Of a stretch of 64,000 nt of DNA, positions 51,504 through 60,660 are shown in pieces. Within the stretch, counting starts at the first letter, position 1, and each line of letters opens with the position of its first letter. The position numbers and the translations under genes were made by a program. Source of the stretch: Microbispora siamensis (lineage in GTDB: Bacteria > Actinomycetota > Actinomycetes > Streptosporangiales > Streptosporangiaceae); contig NZ_BOOF01000039.1 in NCBI RefSeq assembly GCF_016863095.1, positions 49,874 to 113,873 on the forward strand. The letters run 5' to 3'. The notes under the pieces were generated by a model. That model did not search any database. It saw nothing but the letters and a program-made list of their open reading frames with translations, and was not told where the DNA came from.

Positions 51504-53780
51504 ATGAAGCTCATGCCTGCCGCGGCGATCTCGCTGGCGTTACTCGCCCCTCCCGTGCCCGCCGCGGCGGCCGACGGGAGTTACTCGGCCACGATCCGGC
51601 GCACCGAGTACGGCATCCCGCACGTCACCGCCAAGGACTACGGCGGCCTCGGATTCGGGTACGGCTACGCCTTCGCCCAGGACAACCTGTGCACGCTGGC
51701 CTCCTGGGTGGTGACGCTGCGCGGCGAACGCTCCCGTTACTTCGGCCCGAAGGCCGAGTCCGACGACCCGGTCCGCCCGGTCGCCAACCTCGCCAGCGAC
51801 GTCTACTACAAGAGCGTCGCCGAATCCGGCGTCGTACGGCGGCTGCTGGCCCGGCCCGCGCCGGTCGGCCCGAGCGACGAGCTGCGCCGCCTGGTGGACG
51901 GCTACGTCGCCGGATACAACCGCTACCTCGCGGACACGGGCGTGGAGAACCTTCCCGACCCCACGTGCCGGGGCAAGGCGTGGGTCGGCCCGATCACCGC
52001 CACCGACATGTGGAACAACCTGCTCGACCTCGACCGCATGGTCGGCAGCTCGCAGTTCAAGGAGGCCATCGCCGGGGTCGGCGAGGCCGAGGGCGAGGGA
52101 CCGCGGCCCCAGCCGGCCGCGGGCAGCAACGCCTGGGCCCTCGGCCGTCAGGCCACGCGCGGGAACGGCGGCATGGTGCTGGCCGACCCGCACTTCCCCT
52201 GGAAGGGGATCCGCCGCTTCTACCAGGTGCAGCTCACCATCCCCGGCGTGCTCGACGTCTCCGGCGGCAGCCTGTACGGCACGCCGGTCGTCCAGATCGG
52301 CCACAACGCCAGGGTCGCCTGGACCCACACCGTCTCCCACGCGCAGCGCTTCACCGTCTACCGGCTGAAGCTCGCGGACGACCACAGCTACCTGGTGGAC
52401 GGCCGGGCGGAGCCGATGGGCGAGCAGGAGGTGGAGGTCACCCTGCCGGACGGCACCGTCTCCGGCCACACGCTCCGCACCTCCCGCTACGGCCCGGTGC
52501 TCGCCGTCGGGCGTACCGACGAGGCCGCGTACGCGCTGGCCGACGCGAACGCCGCCAACCTGCGGGCGGCCGACGAGTGGCTGGCGATGGCCAGGGCGGG
52601 CAGCCTCGACGAGCTGCGGGCGGCCCAGCGGACCCACCAGGGGATGCCGTTCGTCCACACCCTCGCCACCGACGCGAGCGGAACCGCCTACTTCGCCGAT
52701 ACCTCGGTCGTCCCCCACGTCACCGACGCCGAGGCGAAGCGCTGCGCCAAGCCCTCGCCCGTTCCGGGCCTCGAGGCGTACGTCCTGGACGGCTCGACCT
52801 CCGCGTGCCTGTGGGGCAGGGACGGCGACGCCGTCGTGCCGGGCGTCTTCGGGCCGGGCAACCAGCCGAGGCTGGTCCGCGCCGACTACGTGGCCAACTC
52901 CAACAACACCTACTGGATGACGAACCCGGCGAAGCCGCTCACCGGCTATCCCAAGGCGTACGGCGAGACGGGCACCGAACTGGAGCCGCGTCCCCGGGTC
53001 GGCCTCGACATGATCGCCCAGCGGCTGTCCGGGACCGACGGGCTCGGCGCGCCCGGCTTCACGCTAGAGACCCTGCAGGCCACGGTGCGCGGCAAGCGCA
53101 ACCTCACTTTCGAGCTCATGCGCGACGACCTGCTGAAGCTGTGCCGTACCGACTCCGAACTCCGGGACGCGCGCGAGGCCTGCCGGACGCTGGGGAAGTG
53201 GAACGGGCGCGCCACCCTGGACGGCGAGGGCGCCGTCCTGTGGCGCGAGTTCTTCACCCGGCTGGGCCGTCCCACCAAGCCGGGAGAGCCGGCCTTCAGC
53301 CCCTGGCGGGTGCCTTTCGACCCCGCGCGTCCGCTGACCACCCCGAGCGGGCTCAAAACCGACGACCCGGCCGTGCGGCAGGCCCTCGCCGACGCCGTGC
53401 TCCACTTCACGTCCAACCGGATCCCCCTGACGCTCACCCCCGGGCAGGCGCAGAGCTACGCCTCGATCCCGATTCCCGGCTGCACGGAAGGGGAGGGCTG
53501 CTTCGACCGGGTGCGCACGGGCGGACCGCTGGGCGCGGACGGACGCTACCCGGAGGTGAACACCGGATCCAGCTTCATGATGGCCGTCGCGCTCACTCCC
53601 GAAGGCCCGCGCACGCGGACCGTCCTCACCTACTCCCTGTCCGCCAACCCCGCCTCGCCCCACCACACCGACCAGACGGCCCTGTTCTCGCGCGGCGGGT
53701 GGGTGACCGAGCGCTTCACCGAGGCGGAGATCGCCGCCGATCCGCACCTCGAGACCGTCACGGTCCATGGGGGGCGTTGA
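51504..53780 (+). CDS. Secreted penicillin-acylase-family amidohydrolase
   Basis: A 758-residue Ntn hydrolase resembling aculeacin A/AHL acylases. The signal peptide spans about 1-22. The alpha-chain region includes YGIPHVTAKDYGGLGFGYGYAFAQDNLC. The autoproteolytic junction is at Ser208 (AAGSNAWALG), which becomes the catalytic beta-chain N-terminus. Further family motifs are LADPHFPW, GHNARVAWTHTVSHA and YVANSNNTYWMTNP. Known relatives deacylate lipopeptides, acyl-homoserine lactones or penicillins. Codon 13 is TTA (51540-51542). It starts 7 bases after the permease stop (AGGAG upstream), linking it to the transporter. Confidence 0.93.
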   Translation: MKLMPAAAISLALLAPPVPAAAADGSYSATIRRTEYGIPHVTAKDYGGLGFGYGYAFAQDNLCTLASWVVTLRGERSRYFGPKAESDDPVRPVANLASDVYYKSVAESGVVRRLLARPAPVGPSDELRRLVDGYVAGYNRYLADTGVENLPDPTCRGKAWVGPITATDMWNNLLDLDRMVGSSQFKEAIAGVGEAEGEGPRPQPAAGSNAWALGRQATRGNGGMVLADPHFPWKGIRRFYQVQLTIPGVLDVSGGSLYGTPVVQIGHNARVAWTHTVSHAQRFTVYRLKLADDHSYLVDGRAEPMGEQEVEVTLPDGTVSGHTLRTSRYGPVLAVGRTDEAAYALADANAANLRAADEWLAMARAGSLDELRAAQRTHQGMPFVHTLATDASGTAYFADTSVVPHVTDAEAKRCAKPSPVPGLEAYVLDGSTSACLWGRDGDAVVPGVFGPGNQPRLVRADYVANSNNTYWMTNPAKPLTGYPKAYGETGTELEPRPRVGLDMIAQRLSGTDGLGAPGFTLETLQATVRGKRNLTFELMRDDLLKLCRTDSELRDAREACRTLGKWNGRATLDGEGAVLWREFFTRLGRPTKPGEPAFSPWRVPFDPARPLTTPSGLKTDDPAVRQALADAVLHFTSNRIPLTLTPGQAQSYASIPIPGCTEGEGCFDRVRTGGPLGADGRYPEVNTGSSFMMAVALTPEGPRTRTVLTYSLSANPASPHHTDQTALFSRGGWVTERFTEAEIAADPHLETVTVHGGR

Positions 53781-53891
53781 CCCGGGCAAGTCAGTTCACT
53801 TTTCCCCAAAGGTGGACGATGCGGGTTATGCTGCCTCACAACCGCCGTGCGGGGGCCTCGGCGATCTCTGATCGTCTTCTACGGAGGCCGG

Positions 53892-54218
53892 ATGAGAATC
53901 GACGACCGCACAGACGACCGCACCGCAATGGGGCTGAGCAAGCGGGAGACCGAGGTCATGGAGCTGATCGCGACCGGTCGCTCCAATGGCGAGATCGCCC
54001 GGCTGCTGTTCCTGAGCGAGAAGACCGTGAAGAACCACGTCAACCGCATCTACGCCAAGCTGGGCGTGGACTCGAGGATGACGGCCATCTGCCGCTGGCG
54101 CGGCGAACCCGCGCCCGCGGCGCCGTCAGCCCCCGGCCAGATCCCCGGTGAGGACGGCGCGCAGGCCGTCCAGCCCGTACTCAAGCTCGTCGGGCTGGAC
54201 GGACAGGGCAGGGCGTAG
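53892..54218 (+). CDS. Orphan LuxR-type HTH protein
   Basis: A 108-residue protein whose core (about 13-75) is a LuxR/NarL DNA-binding domain: [46 protein letters not shown]. It has no receiver or ligand domain. ATG 53892 has GGAGG just upstream; an earlier frame opening at 53847 has none. The last 93 bases run antisense into the 3' end of the lysine aminotransferase gene, so the C-terminal 30 residues (Ala/Pro/Gly-rich) may be unimportant. Single-domain LuxR-type proteins of this kind are frequent in actinomycetes and some act in development. Confidence 0.85.
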   Translation: MRIDDRTDDRTAMGLSKRETEVMELIATGRSNGEIARLLFLSEKTVKNHVNRIYAKLGVDSRMTAICRWRGEPAPAAPSAPGQIPGEDGAQAVQPVLKLVGLDGQGRA

Positions 54219-55412
54219 CCGTACGGACCGCTCACCGCAGCGCAGGACCAGGATCGCGCGTTCCTCCCGGAGCCGGGTGACCAGAGCTCCGGGGTCGGGG
54301 ACGTCGAAGGCGCACATCAGCCCGCGTCCGCGCGCGTTGGCGACCAGGCCCTCGGCCTCCAGTCCCTGGAGGGCGCCCAGCAGCTTCTCGCCCAGGATCG
54401 CCGCCCTCGGGATCAGGCCGTCCCGCTCGATGATCTCGAGCATCCGGCGGGAGCGCACCATGTCGACCAGGCCGCCGCCCCAGGTGGAGTTGATCCTGCC
54501 GCTGACCCGGAACACGTTGTCGGGCACGAGGTCCACCCTGCGGCCCGCCATGATGCCGCCGACCTGGACCTTCTTCGCGAAGGCCACGATGTCGGGGGCC
54601 AGGCCGAGCTGCTGGTACGCCCAGGGGGTCCCGGTCAGGCCGACGCCGGTCTGCACCTCGTCCACGACGAACAGGGCCTCGTACTCGTGGCAGAGCGCCT
54701 GCATCGCCTGGAGGAACTCGGGGCGCATGTGGTTGTCGCCGCCCTCGCCCTGGATCGGCTCGGCGATGAAGCAGGCGATGTCGTGGCGGAACCGCTCGAA
54801 CGCCTCCCTGGCCTGCGCCAGCGCCCGCTCCTCCGCCCGCTCGACGTCCCCGAAGTGGATGGCGGGGACGTCGACGCGCGGCCAGCAGAACCGGGGGAAC
54901 CTGTCGGTCTTGACGGGATCGGTGTTGGTGAGCGAGAGCGTGTAGCCACCGCGGCCGTGGAAGGCCCGGGTGAGGTGGAGGACCCGGGTGCCGAGGCCGG
55001 GGTGGCGGCCGTGGGCCTCATTCCAGCGGCTCTTCCAGTCGAAGGCGCACTTGAGCGCGTTCTCCACGGCCGCCGACCCGCCCTCGACGAAGAACAGGTG
55101 CGGCAGTTCGGGGTCGCCGAGCACCCGCCGGAACGTCTCCACGAACTCGGCGAGGTGGACGGTGTACATGTCGGAGTTGGCCGGCTTGTTGGCGGCCACC
55201 CGGCCGAGCAGTGCGACGAACTCCGGGTCGTCGGCGAACGGGTTCACCCCGAGGGGCGACGACGCGAAGAACGTGTAGAAGTCGAGATACCTCCGGCCGT
55301 CCCGGGCGTCGACCAGCCAGGAGCCGGCGCTCCTGTCCAGGTCGAGCACGAGACGGTAGCCGTCGACGAGCAGGTGCCGTGCGAGGGCGTCGTGCACAGT
55401 GGTGGGGTCCAT
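54126..55412 (-). CDS. lat: L-lysine 6-aminotransferase
   Basis: A 428-residue PLP-dependent class III aminotransferase converting lysine and 2-oxoglutarate to aminoadipate semialdehyde. The LAT-type markers include [70 protein letters not shown] and the PLP lysine in [11 protein letters not shown] (K280/K281). Members serve lysine catabolism, persistence or beta-lactam precursor supply; no beta-lactam synthesis genes are seen here. GGAGGCGAA precedes ATG 55412. It follows the APC permease gene by 98 bases that contain an inverted repeat. Confidence 0.94.
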   Translation of the reverse strand: MDPTTVHDALARHLLVDGYRLVLDLDRSAGSWLVDARDGRRYLDFYTFFASSPLGVNPFADDPEFVALLGRVAANKPANSDMYTVHLAEFVETFRRVLGDPELPHLFFVEGGSAAVENALKCAFDWKSRWNEAHGRHPGLGTRVLHLTRAFHGRGGYTLSLTNTDPVKTDRFPRFCWPRVDVPAIHFGDVERAEERALAQAREAFERFRHDIACFIAEPIQGEGGDNHMRPEFLQAMQALCHEYEALFVVDEVQTGVGLTGTPWAYQQLGLAPDIVAFAKKVQVGGIMAGRRVDLVPDNVFRVSGRINSTWGGGLVDMVRSRRMLEIIERDGLIPRAAILGEKLLGALQGLEAEGLVANARGRGLMCAFDVPDPGALVTRLREERAILVLRCGERSVRLRPALSVQPDELEYGLDGLRAVLTGDLAGG

Positions 55413-55450
55413 TTCGCCTCCGCCTCATACTGGGAAACGAGATGATTCCC

Positions 55451-55472
55451 TCACATCTGGCCGTCTATGTGA
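55451..55472. promoter_or_regulatory. Inverted repeat TCACAT-N10-ATGTGA upstream of lat
   Basis: Perfect 6-bp arms 39-60 bases before the lat ATG, in an A/T-richer stretch. The form suggests a dimeric regulator site. Candidate binders in the window are the Lrp and TetR proteins, but no assignment can be made by eye. Confidence 0.45.
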
Positions 55473-55510
55473 ATAGTTTCCACTTAGATAGCACCTGAAG
55501 AGGACATTTT

Positions 55511-56845
55511 TCAGGCCGCGAGGGTAGGTTCCGCATCCGAGAAGCTCATCACGGGCGGCCTGCGGGTGAACATCCTCGTCAGCGCGAGGAGATAGACGAA
55601 CCCCACCGCCATCCAGATCAGGCCGACCGTGAACGTGACGCCCGAGAGGCTGGTCCACAGCCAGATCGTCAGCGCGAAGCCCACCAGCGGGACCAGGCCG
55701 TACCTGACCAGGTCGGCGGCCGAGCGGCGCCCCTCGTCGAGCACGTAGTGCTTGACGACCGTGAGGTTGACCATGGAGAAGGCGATGAGCGCGCCGAAGT
55801 TGACCATGACCACGGCGTTGTCCAGGCTGATGAACAGCGCGACGAGCGAGACCGCCGACACCACGGCGGTGGCGACGATCGGGGTGCGGAAGCGCGGGTG
55901 CAGCCGGGCGAAGGCCGCCCGGGGCAGCACGCCGTCACGCCCCATCGAGTAGAGGATGCGCGAGACGCTCGCCTGGGTGGTCATGGCCGACCCGAAGGCG
56001 CCGACCACGTAGATCCCGACGAAGATCGTCTCGAACGCGGCGCCGCCGAGCGCGGACATGATGTCCACACCCGCCGTGTCCGCGTTGGCGAAGTCGTCGT
56101 AGCCGGGGTGGACGAGGCTGCCCATCCACGCGACCAGGATGAACAGCAGGCCGCCGATGAGCGTGGTGAGCACGATGGCGCGGGGGATCGCCCGGCGGGG
56201 CTCCCTCGCCTCCTCCGACAGGGTCGAGACGGCGTCGAACCCGAGGAAGCTCAGCGCCAGGATCGCCGCGCCCGCGAACACGCCCGAACCCGGGGTGAAG
56301 GGCGCGAAGGGCGACGGCGCGGGGTGACCGGCCAGGTGCTTCAGCGACAGCGCGGCGAACACCACGATCAGCACCACCGACAGCCCGACGACCAGGACGT
56401 TGACCCGGTTCATCACCGTGATGCCGACGACGTTGAGCACGAGCACCAGCAGCAGCGCCGCCAGGGTGAAGATCCACTGGGGCACCTCGGGGAACTGGCT
56501 GTTGAGGTAGATCCCGATGAGCAGGAAGTTGATCATCGGGAGGAACAGGTAGTCCAGCATCAGCGTCCACCCGGTCATGAAGCCGATGTGACCGCCGAAG
56601 GTCTGCTGGGTGTAGGTGTAGGCGGACCCGGCGGTGGGGTACGCCCTGGCCATCCTGCCGTAGCTGAACGCCGTGAACAGCATGACCACGAGGGCGACCA
56701 CGTAGGCCGCCGGCAGGTGGCCCTCGGTGACCTGGGTGACGGCGCCATAGGTGGTGAAGACGGCGACCGGGGCGAGGTAGGTCAGCCCGAACAAGGTCAG
56801 TCCGGGAACGCCGAGGACGCGCTTCAGTCCGGCGGGTTCGGTCAT
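55511..56845 (-). CDS. APC-family amino acid/amine permease
   Basis: A 444-residue permease with twelve predicted helices. The first helix has the APC hallmark (GLTLFGLTYLAPVAVFTTYGAVTQ), helix 6 region has ALSFLGFDAVSTLSEEAREPRRAIPRAI, and helix 8 region has VVGAFGSAMTTQASVSRILYSMGRDGVLP. It probably imports an amino acid or amine. ATG 56845 overlaps the TGA stop of the amidohydrolase (ATGA) and has GGAGTGG upstream; a longer frame to 56893 would lie inside that gene. The order amidohydrolase-permease-lat implies a common pathway. Confidence 0.92.
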   Translation of the reverse strand: MTEPAGLKRVLGVPGLTLFGLTYLAPVAVFTTYGAVTQVTEGHLPAAYVVALVVMLFTAFSYGRMARAYPTAGSAYTYTQQTFGGHIGFMTGWTLMLDYLFLPMINFLLIGIYLNSQFPEVPQWIFTLAALLLVLVLNVVGITVMNRVNVLVVGLSVVLIVVFAALSLKHLAGHPAPSPFAPFTPGSGVFAGAAILALSFLGFDAVSTLSEEAREPRRAIPRAIVLTTLIGGLLFILVAWMGSLVHPGYDDFANADTAGVDIMSALGGAAFETIFVGIYVVGAFGSAMTTQASVSRILYSMGRDGVLPRAAFARLHPRFRTPIVATAVVSAVSLVALFISLDNAVVMVNFGALIAFSMVNLTVVKHYVLDEGRRSAADLVRYGLVPLVGFALTIWLWTSLSGVTFTVGLIWMAVGFVYLLALTRMFTRRPPVMSFSDAEPTLAA

Positions 56846-58479
56846 ACGCCACTCCTGTTGGCTGGGAGGAAGGTTCTCACGCCGGCCGCCCACGTGCCGA
56901 GGACGGTCGTCGTCTCCGCGATGTCATGGGGGTCCAGCCGCCGGACGTCGCCGTCCAGCCAGACCAGGTCGGCCACCTTTCCGGGGGCCAGGGTGCCGCG
57001 CTCCTCCTCGGCGAACGCCTGGTGGGCGACCCCCGCGGTGTACGCCGACAGCGCCTCCTCGATGCCGATCCGCTCCTCGGGCAGCCAGCCGCCGGACGGC
57101 TCACGCTCGGCGTTCTCCCGCGTCACCGCGACCGGCAGCCCGGCAAGCGGGCGGTGGTCGCTCACCGGCCAGTCGCTGCCGAAGGATACGTGCACTCCGG
57201 AGCGCAGCAGCGAACCGATGAGGTACTGCCGCCGGGCCCGATCCGGCCCGATCCTGGGGAAGGTCAGCTTCGTCATCGGGGGATCGGTGCGCGCCCACAG
57301 GGGCTGGAGGTTGGCGATCACGCCGAGCCTGGCGAACCTGGGCAGGTCCTCCTCCGCGAGCACCTGCACGTGGGCGATCACCGGCCTGCGGTCACGCGGG
57401 CCGTTCACCCGCGTCACGTGCTCGATCGCGTCCAGCGCGGTGCGGATGCCCGCGTCGCCGATCGCGTGCAGGTGCGCCTGCAGGCCCATCGCGTCCACCG
57501 CCGTCAGGGCCTCGATCAGCTCGCCGTACGGCCAGACGGGCATGCCCCGGGTGCAGGGATCGTCGCTGTATGGCGCGAGCAGCGACGCCGTGCGGTTCTC
57601 CAGGATGCCGTCGATGAAGAATTTGACGGTGCGGGCGGTGAGCCGGTCGTGCCCGAGCGTTCGCACCCGCTCGCAATCGGCGGCGAACTCGGCGAGTTGC
57701 TCGCGCCACCGCACGGGATCCGCGCGGAAGGCGAGGTTGACCCGGGTGGCCAGCAGCCCGCGGCGGGCCGCCTCCAGGTAGGCCTCGACCGTGCCGTGCT
57801 CCACCCACGCGTCCTGGATCCAGGTGACCCCGGCCGCCGCGTACGCCTGGGTGGCGGCGGCGAGCGCGGTGACGAGGTCCTCGGTGGTGCGGTCGGGGGC
57901 GGCGGCGAGGACCGCGTCCACCGCGTCCCACTCCATCATGGTTCCGAGCAGCTCGCCGTCCGGGCGGCGGGCGAACCGGCCGCGGGGGGTGTCGGGCGTC
58001 GAGGCGTCCAGGCCGGCCCGCCGCATGGCCTCGGAGTTGCACCACAACGTGTGGTAGTCCCAGGCCCGCAGCGCGACCGGCCGGTCGGGCACCGCCTCGT
58101 CCAGCCACCGGGCGTCGAACAGGCCGTCGGGGACGATCGTGGCGTCGTAGCCGCCTCCGATGATCCACCCGTCGCCGGGATGCGCGTCGGCGTGGCGGCG
58201 GACCTCCTCGACGATCTCCGCGACCGTGCTCAGCCCTCTGACCTGCGGGCCCAACGCCTCGAACCCGGCGTGGTCGGGATGGCAGTGGCCGTCGCCGAAG
58301 GCCGGTAACAGCATCCCGCCGCGTAGGTCGACACGGTCGTCGTGGGTTCCCGCCAGGGCGGCGGCTCCGAGTGCTTCTATCCGGCCGTCCCGTACGGACA
58401 GGGCGTCGGTGGTCGTGCTGGTGCCCGTCCAGATGGTGCCGCCGTGAAAGAGGGTGCGGCGAAGCAGGATGCGCGACAT
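56842..58479 (-). CDS. YtcJ-like metal-dependent amidohydrolase
   Basis: A 545-residue amidohydrolase of the composite-barrel type. Metal-ligand motif FGDGHCHPDHAG, later VKFFIDGILENRTASLLAPY (carboxylated-residue strand), LQAHLHAIGDAGIRTALDAIE, IAHVQVL and FGSDWPV (catalytic Asp) are all present, with GTLAPGKVADLVWLD at the C-terminus. No signal peptide. The family acts on amide or carbamate bonds; the substrate is unknown. It is first in the operon with the permease and lat, and divergent from the TetR gene. Confidence 0.9.
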   Translation of the reverse strand: MSRILLRRTLFHGGTIWTGTSTTTDALSVRDGRIEALGAAALAGTHDDRVDLRGGMLLPAFGDGHCHPDHAGFEALGPQVRGLSTVAEIVEEVRRHADAHPGDGWIIGGGYDATIVPDGLFDARWLDEAVPDRPVALRAWDYHTLWCNSEAMRRAGLDASTPDTPRGRFARRPDGELLGTMMEWDAVDAVLAAAPDRTTEDLVTALAAATQAYAAAGVTWIQDAWVEHGTVEAYLEAARRGLLATRVNLAFRADPVRWREQLAEFAADCERVRTLGHDRLTARTVKFFIDGILENRTASLLAPYSDDPCTRGMPVWPYGELIEALTAVDAMGLQAHLHAIGDAGIRTALDAIEHVTRVNGPRDRRPVIAHVQVLAEEDLPRFARLGVIANLQPLWARTDPPMTKLTFPRIGPDRARRQYLIGSLLRSGVHVSFGSDWPVSDHRPLAGLPVAVTRENAEREPSGGWLPEERIGIEEALSAYTAGVAHQAFAEEERGTLAPGKVADLVWLDGDVRRLDPHDIAETTTVLGTWAAGVRTFLPANRSGV

Positions 58480-58492
58480 GGGCGTCCCGATA

Positions 58493-58511
58493 AATCGAAT
58501 GACGTTCGTTT
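58493..58511. promoter_or_regulatory. Probable TetR operator
   Basis: AATCGAATGACGTTCGTTT contains CGAA-TGACG-TTCG with further matching A/T flanks. It sits between the amidohydrolase start (58479) and the divergent TetR gene, the usual place for an autoregulated TetR site. Confidence 0.55.
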
Positions 58512-58565
58512 AGTGGGATGAGGATAGGTTGTCGGCGGGCAAAGCGGAAGGGGGCTCCGGGCCGA

Positions 58566-59222
58566 ATGCGGCGGCGAGTGGGACGGCCGGCGAAGCCGGT
58601 GTTGAGCAGGGAGGCCATCGCGCGGGCCGCGCTGGCCCTCATCGACGACGCCGGAGCCGAGGGTTTCTCCATGGCCGCCCTCGCCGAACGGCTGGGCGTG
58701 CGGCCGTCCTCGCTCTACAACCACGTGAGCGGCAAGGACGACATCCTGGCGGCGGTCCGCGAGATCGTCTCCGACGCCATCGACGCCTCGATGTTCGCCG
58801 TGCTGCCCTGGGACGAGGCGCTGGTGCGGTGGGCCCACGGCTACCGCGACGCGTTCGCCGCCCACCCGCCCGCGATCTCCCTGCTGGCCACGCTGCCGAT
58901 CACCGGAGCCCTGCGGACGCTGCGGATGTACGAGGAGGTCGTCGGCGGGCTGCGGCGCGGCGGCTGGCCGGAGGCGATGGTCATCCCCGTGATGGTCGCC
59001 GTGGAGTCGTTCATCCTCGGCTCGGCGCTCGACCTGGTGGCGCCGCCCGACATGTTCGACGCCGGGCCGCTGGCCGCGCAGGTCCCCGTCTTCGCCGCCA
59101 CGGTGCGCGCCCGCGACGACGCCGCGACCACAAGCGGACGCCCGCCGGCGGACCTGTCCTTCGAGGTCGGACTGGCCGCGATCGTGGAGGGACTGCGACG
59201 GACGCTCGCGGCCATGGGGTGA
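58566..59222 (+). CDS. TetR-family regulator
   Basis: A 218-residue regulator. HTH: LSREAIARAALALIDDAGAEGFSMAALAERLGVRPSSLYNHVSGKDDILAAV, followed by a TetR_C-like ligand domain (about 75-215). ATG 58566 is used because the HTH then lies at the standard position; ATG 58518 in frame would add 16 basic residues and lies closer to the operator. It probably controls the divergent amidohydrolase-permease-lat operon. Confidence 0.92.
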   Translation: MRRRVGRPAKPVLSREAIARAALALIDDAGAEGFSMAALAERLGVRPSSLYNHVSGKDDILAAVREIVSDAIDASMFAVLPWDEALVRWAHGYRDAFAAHPPAISLLATLPITGALRTLRMYEEVVGGLRRGGWPEAMVIPVMVAVESFILGSALDLVAPPDMFDAGPLAAQVPVFAATVRARDDAATTSGRPPADLSFEVGLAAIVEGLRRTLAAMG

Positions 59223-59266
59223 CGATTCGGAAGCGTTTGTGTACCTTTGCTTCAGATTTCGTGGTT

Positions 59267-59281
59267 CTGCACGGAGTGCAG
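59267..59281. promoter_or_regulatory. Palindrome CTGCAC-GGA-GTGCAG before the aminotransferase
   Basis: A perfect 6-3-6 inverted repeat ending 20 bases before ATG 59302. The aminotransferase is translationally coupled to an Lrp-family gene, which makes that protein the natural candidate ligand. TTTGTGTACC upstream is A/T-richer and could carry the promoter. Confidence 0.45.
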
Positions 59282-59301
59282 CGATCTTTTCTGAGGCAGG
59301 G

Positions 59302-60660
59302 ATGATGATCGACCGTACTCGCCTGGCCCGGCTGCTCGACCGCGAGCGCGACGCGTTCCGGGAGCGCAACCCGCGCTCGGCCGCCGCGTACGAGCAGGCG
59401 AGAGGCCACCTGTTCGGCGGCGTGCCGATGACGTGGATGAACAAGACGGCCGCGGGCTTCCCGCTCTACCTGGCCGAGGCCCGCGGCGCCCGCGTCACCG
59501 ACCTCGACGGCCACGAGTACGTCGACCTCTGCCTCGGCGACACCGGCGCGATGGCCGGGCACTCCCCTCAGGCGACCGTGGACGCCGTGGCCGACCGGTT
59601 CGGCCGCCGGGGCGGCGCCACGGTGATGATGCCGACCGAGGACGCCGCCTGGGTCGGCGCCGAGCTCGGCCGCCGGTTCGGCCTGCCCTACTGGAGCTTC
59701 TCGCTGACGGCCACGGACGCCAACCGATGGGCGATCCGGCTGGCCAGGGCGATCACCGGCAGGCCCAAGATCCTCGTGAACAGCTACTGCTACCACGGCA
59801 GCGTGGACGAGGTGCTGATCGTCGTCGACCAGGACGGCCGCCAGGTGTCCCGCGAGGGCAACGTCGGCGCGCCGGTCGATCCCACCGTCACCTCGCGCGT
59901 CGTGGAGTTCAACGACCTGCCCTCGCTGGAGCGCGAACTGGCGTACGGCGACGTCGCGGCGGTCCTCATGGAGCCCGCCCTCACCAACATCGGGATCGTG
60001 CTGCCCGAGCCGGGCTACCTGGAGGGCGTCAGGGAGCTGACCCGGCGGTACGGCAGCCTGCTGATCAACGACGAGACGCACACCTTCTCGGCGGGCCCGG
60101 GCGGCTGCACGAAGGCGTGGGACCTGCAGCCCGACATCGTGACGATCGGCAAGGCGATCGGCGGCGGCATCCCGAGTGGCGGTTACGGCCTGTCCGCCGA
60201 GGTCGCCGCGCGCATCGAGGCGATGGACGGGCTCGACCTGGTCGACATGGGCGGGGTCGGCGGCACGCTGGCCGGCAACGCCCTGTCGGTCGCCGCGATG
60301 CGCGCCACGCTGGAGCACGTGCTCACCGACGACGCGTTCGCCGCCATGACCGAGCTGGCGACCCGCTTCACGAAGGGCGTCCAGGAGGTGATCGACGCGC
60401 ACGGCCTGCCGTGGTCGGTCACGCAGCTCGGGGCGCGCGCCGAGTATCGATTCACCAGCCCGGCCCCCCGCAACGGCGGCGAGTCGAACGCGGCCGGCGA
60501 CCCCGACCTGGACGACTACCTGCACGTCTACCTGGCCAACCGGGGCGTGCTGCTCACGCCGTTCCACAACATGGCGCTGATGTCCCCCGCCACCACCGAG
60601 GCCGACGTCGACCGGCACCACGAGGTCTTCGCGGCGGCCGTCGCCGACCTGGTCGCATGA
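59302..60660 (+). CDS. Class III aminotransferase, glutamate-1-semialdehyde-aminomutase-like
   Basis: A 452-residue PLP enzyme. Features: HLFGGVPMTWMNKTAAGFPLYLAEARGARVTDLDGHEYVDLCLGDTGAMAGHSP, NSYCYHGSVDEVL, LINDETHTFSAGPGGCTKAWDLQPDIVTIGKAIGGGIPSGGYG (PLP lysine in GKAIGG). It resembles HemL but differs in the regions flanking the active site and is longer, so it is more likely a beta- or omega-amino acid aminotransferase or mutase than haem-pathway HemL. ATG 59302 has GAGGCAGGG upstream. Its stop overlaps the Lrp gene start (ATGA). Confidence 0.85.
   Translation: MMIDRTRLARLLDRERDAFRERNPRSAAAYEQARGHLFGGVPMTWMNKTAAGFPLYLAEARGARVTDLDGHEYVDLCLGDTGAMAGHSPQATVDAVADRFGRRGGATVMMPTEDAAWVGAELGRRFGLPYWSFSLTATDANRWAIRLARAITGRPKILVNSYCYHGSVDEVLIVVDQDGRQVSREGNVGAPVDPTVTSRVVEFNDLPSLERELAYGDVAAVLMEPALTNIGIVLPEPGYLEGVRELTRRYGSLLINDETHTFSAGPGGCTKAWDLQPDIVTIGKAIGGGIPSGGYGLSAEVAARIEAMDGLDLVDMGGVGGTLAGNALSVAAMRATLEHVLTDDAFAAMTELATRFTKGVQEVIDAHGLPWSVTQLGARAEYRFTSPAPRNGGESNAAGDPDLDDYLHVYLANRGVLLTPFHNMALMSPATTEADVDRHHEVFAAAVADLVA

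Noticed and set aside
51689..54151. 820-codon plus-strand frame overlapping the acylase gene
   Set aside because: Arg/Pro/Gly-rich shadow of a high-GC gene in another frame; the acylase frame has signal peptide and catalytic motifs.
59302..60660. HemL glutamate-1-semialdehyde aminomutase of haem synthesis
   Set aside because: It resembles the family but is coupled to an Lrp regulator, lies next to amine genes and differs in flanking motifs; a haem role is not supported.
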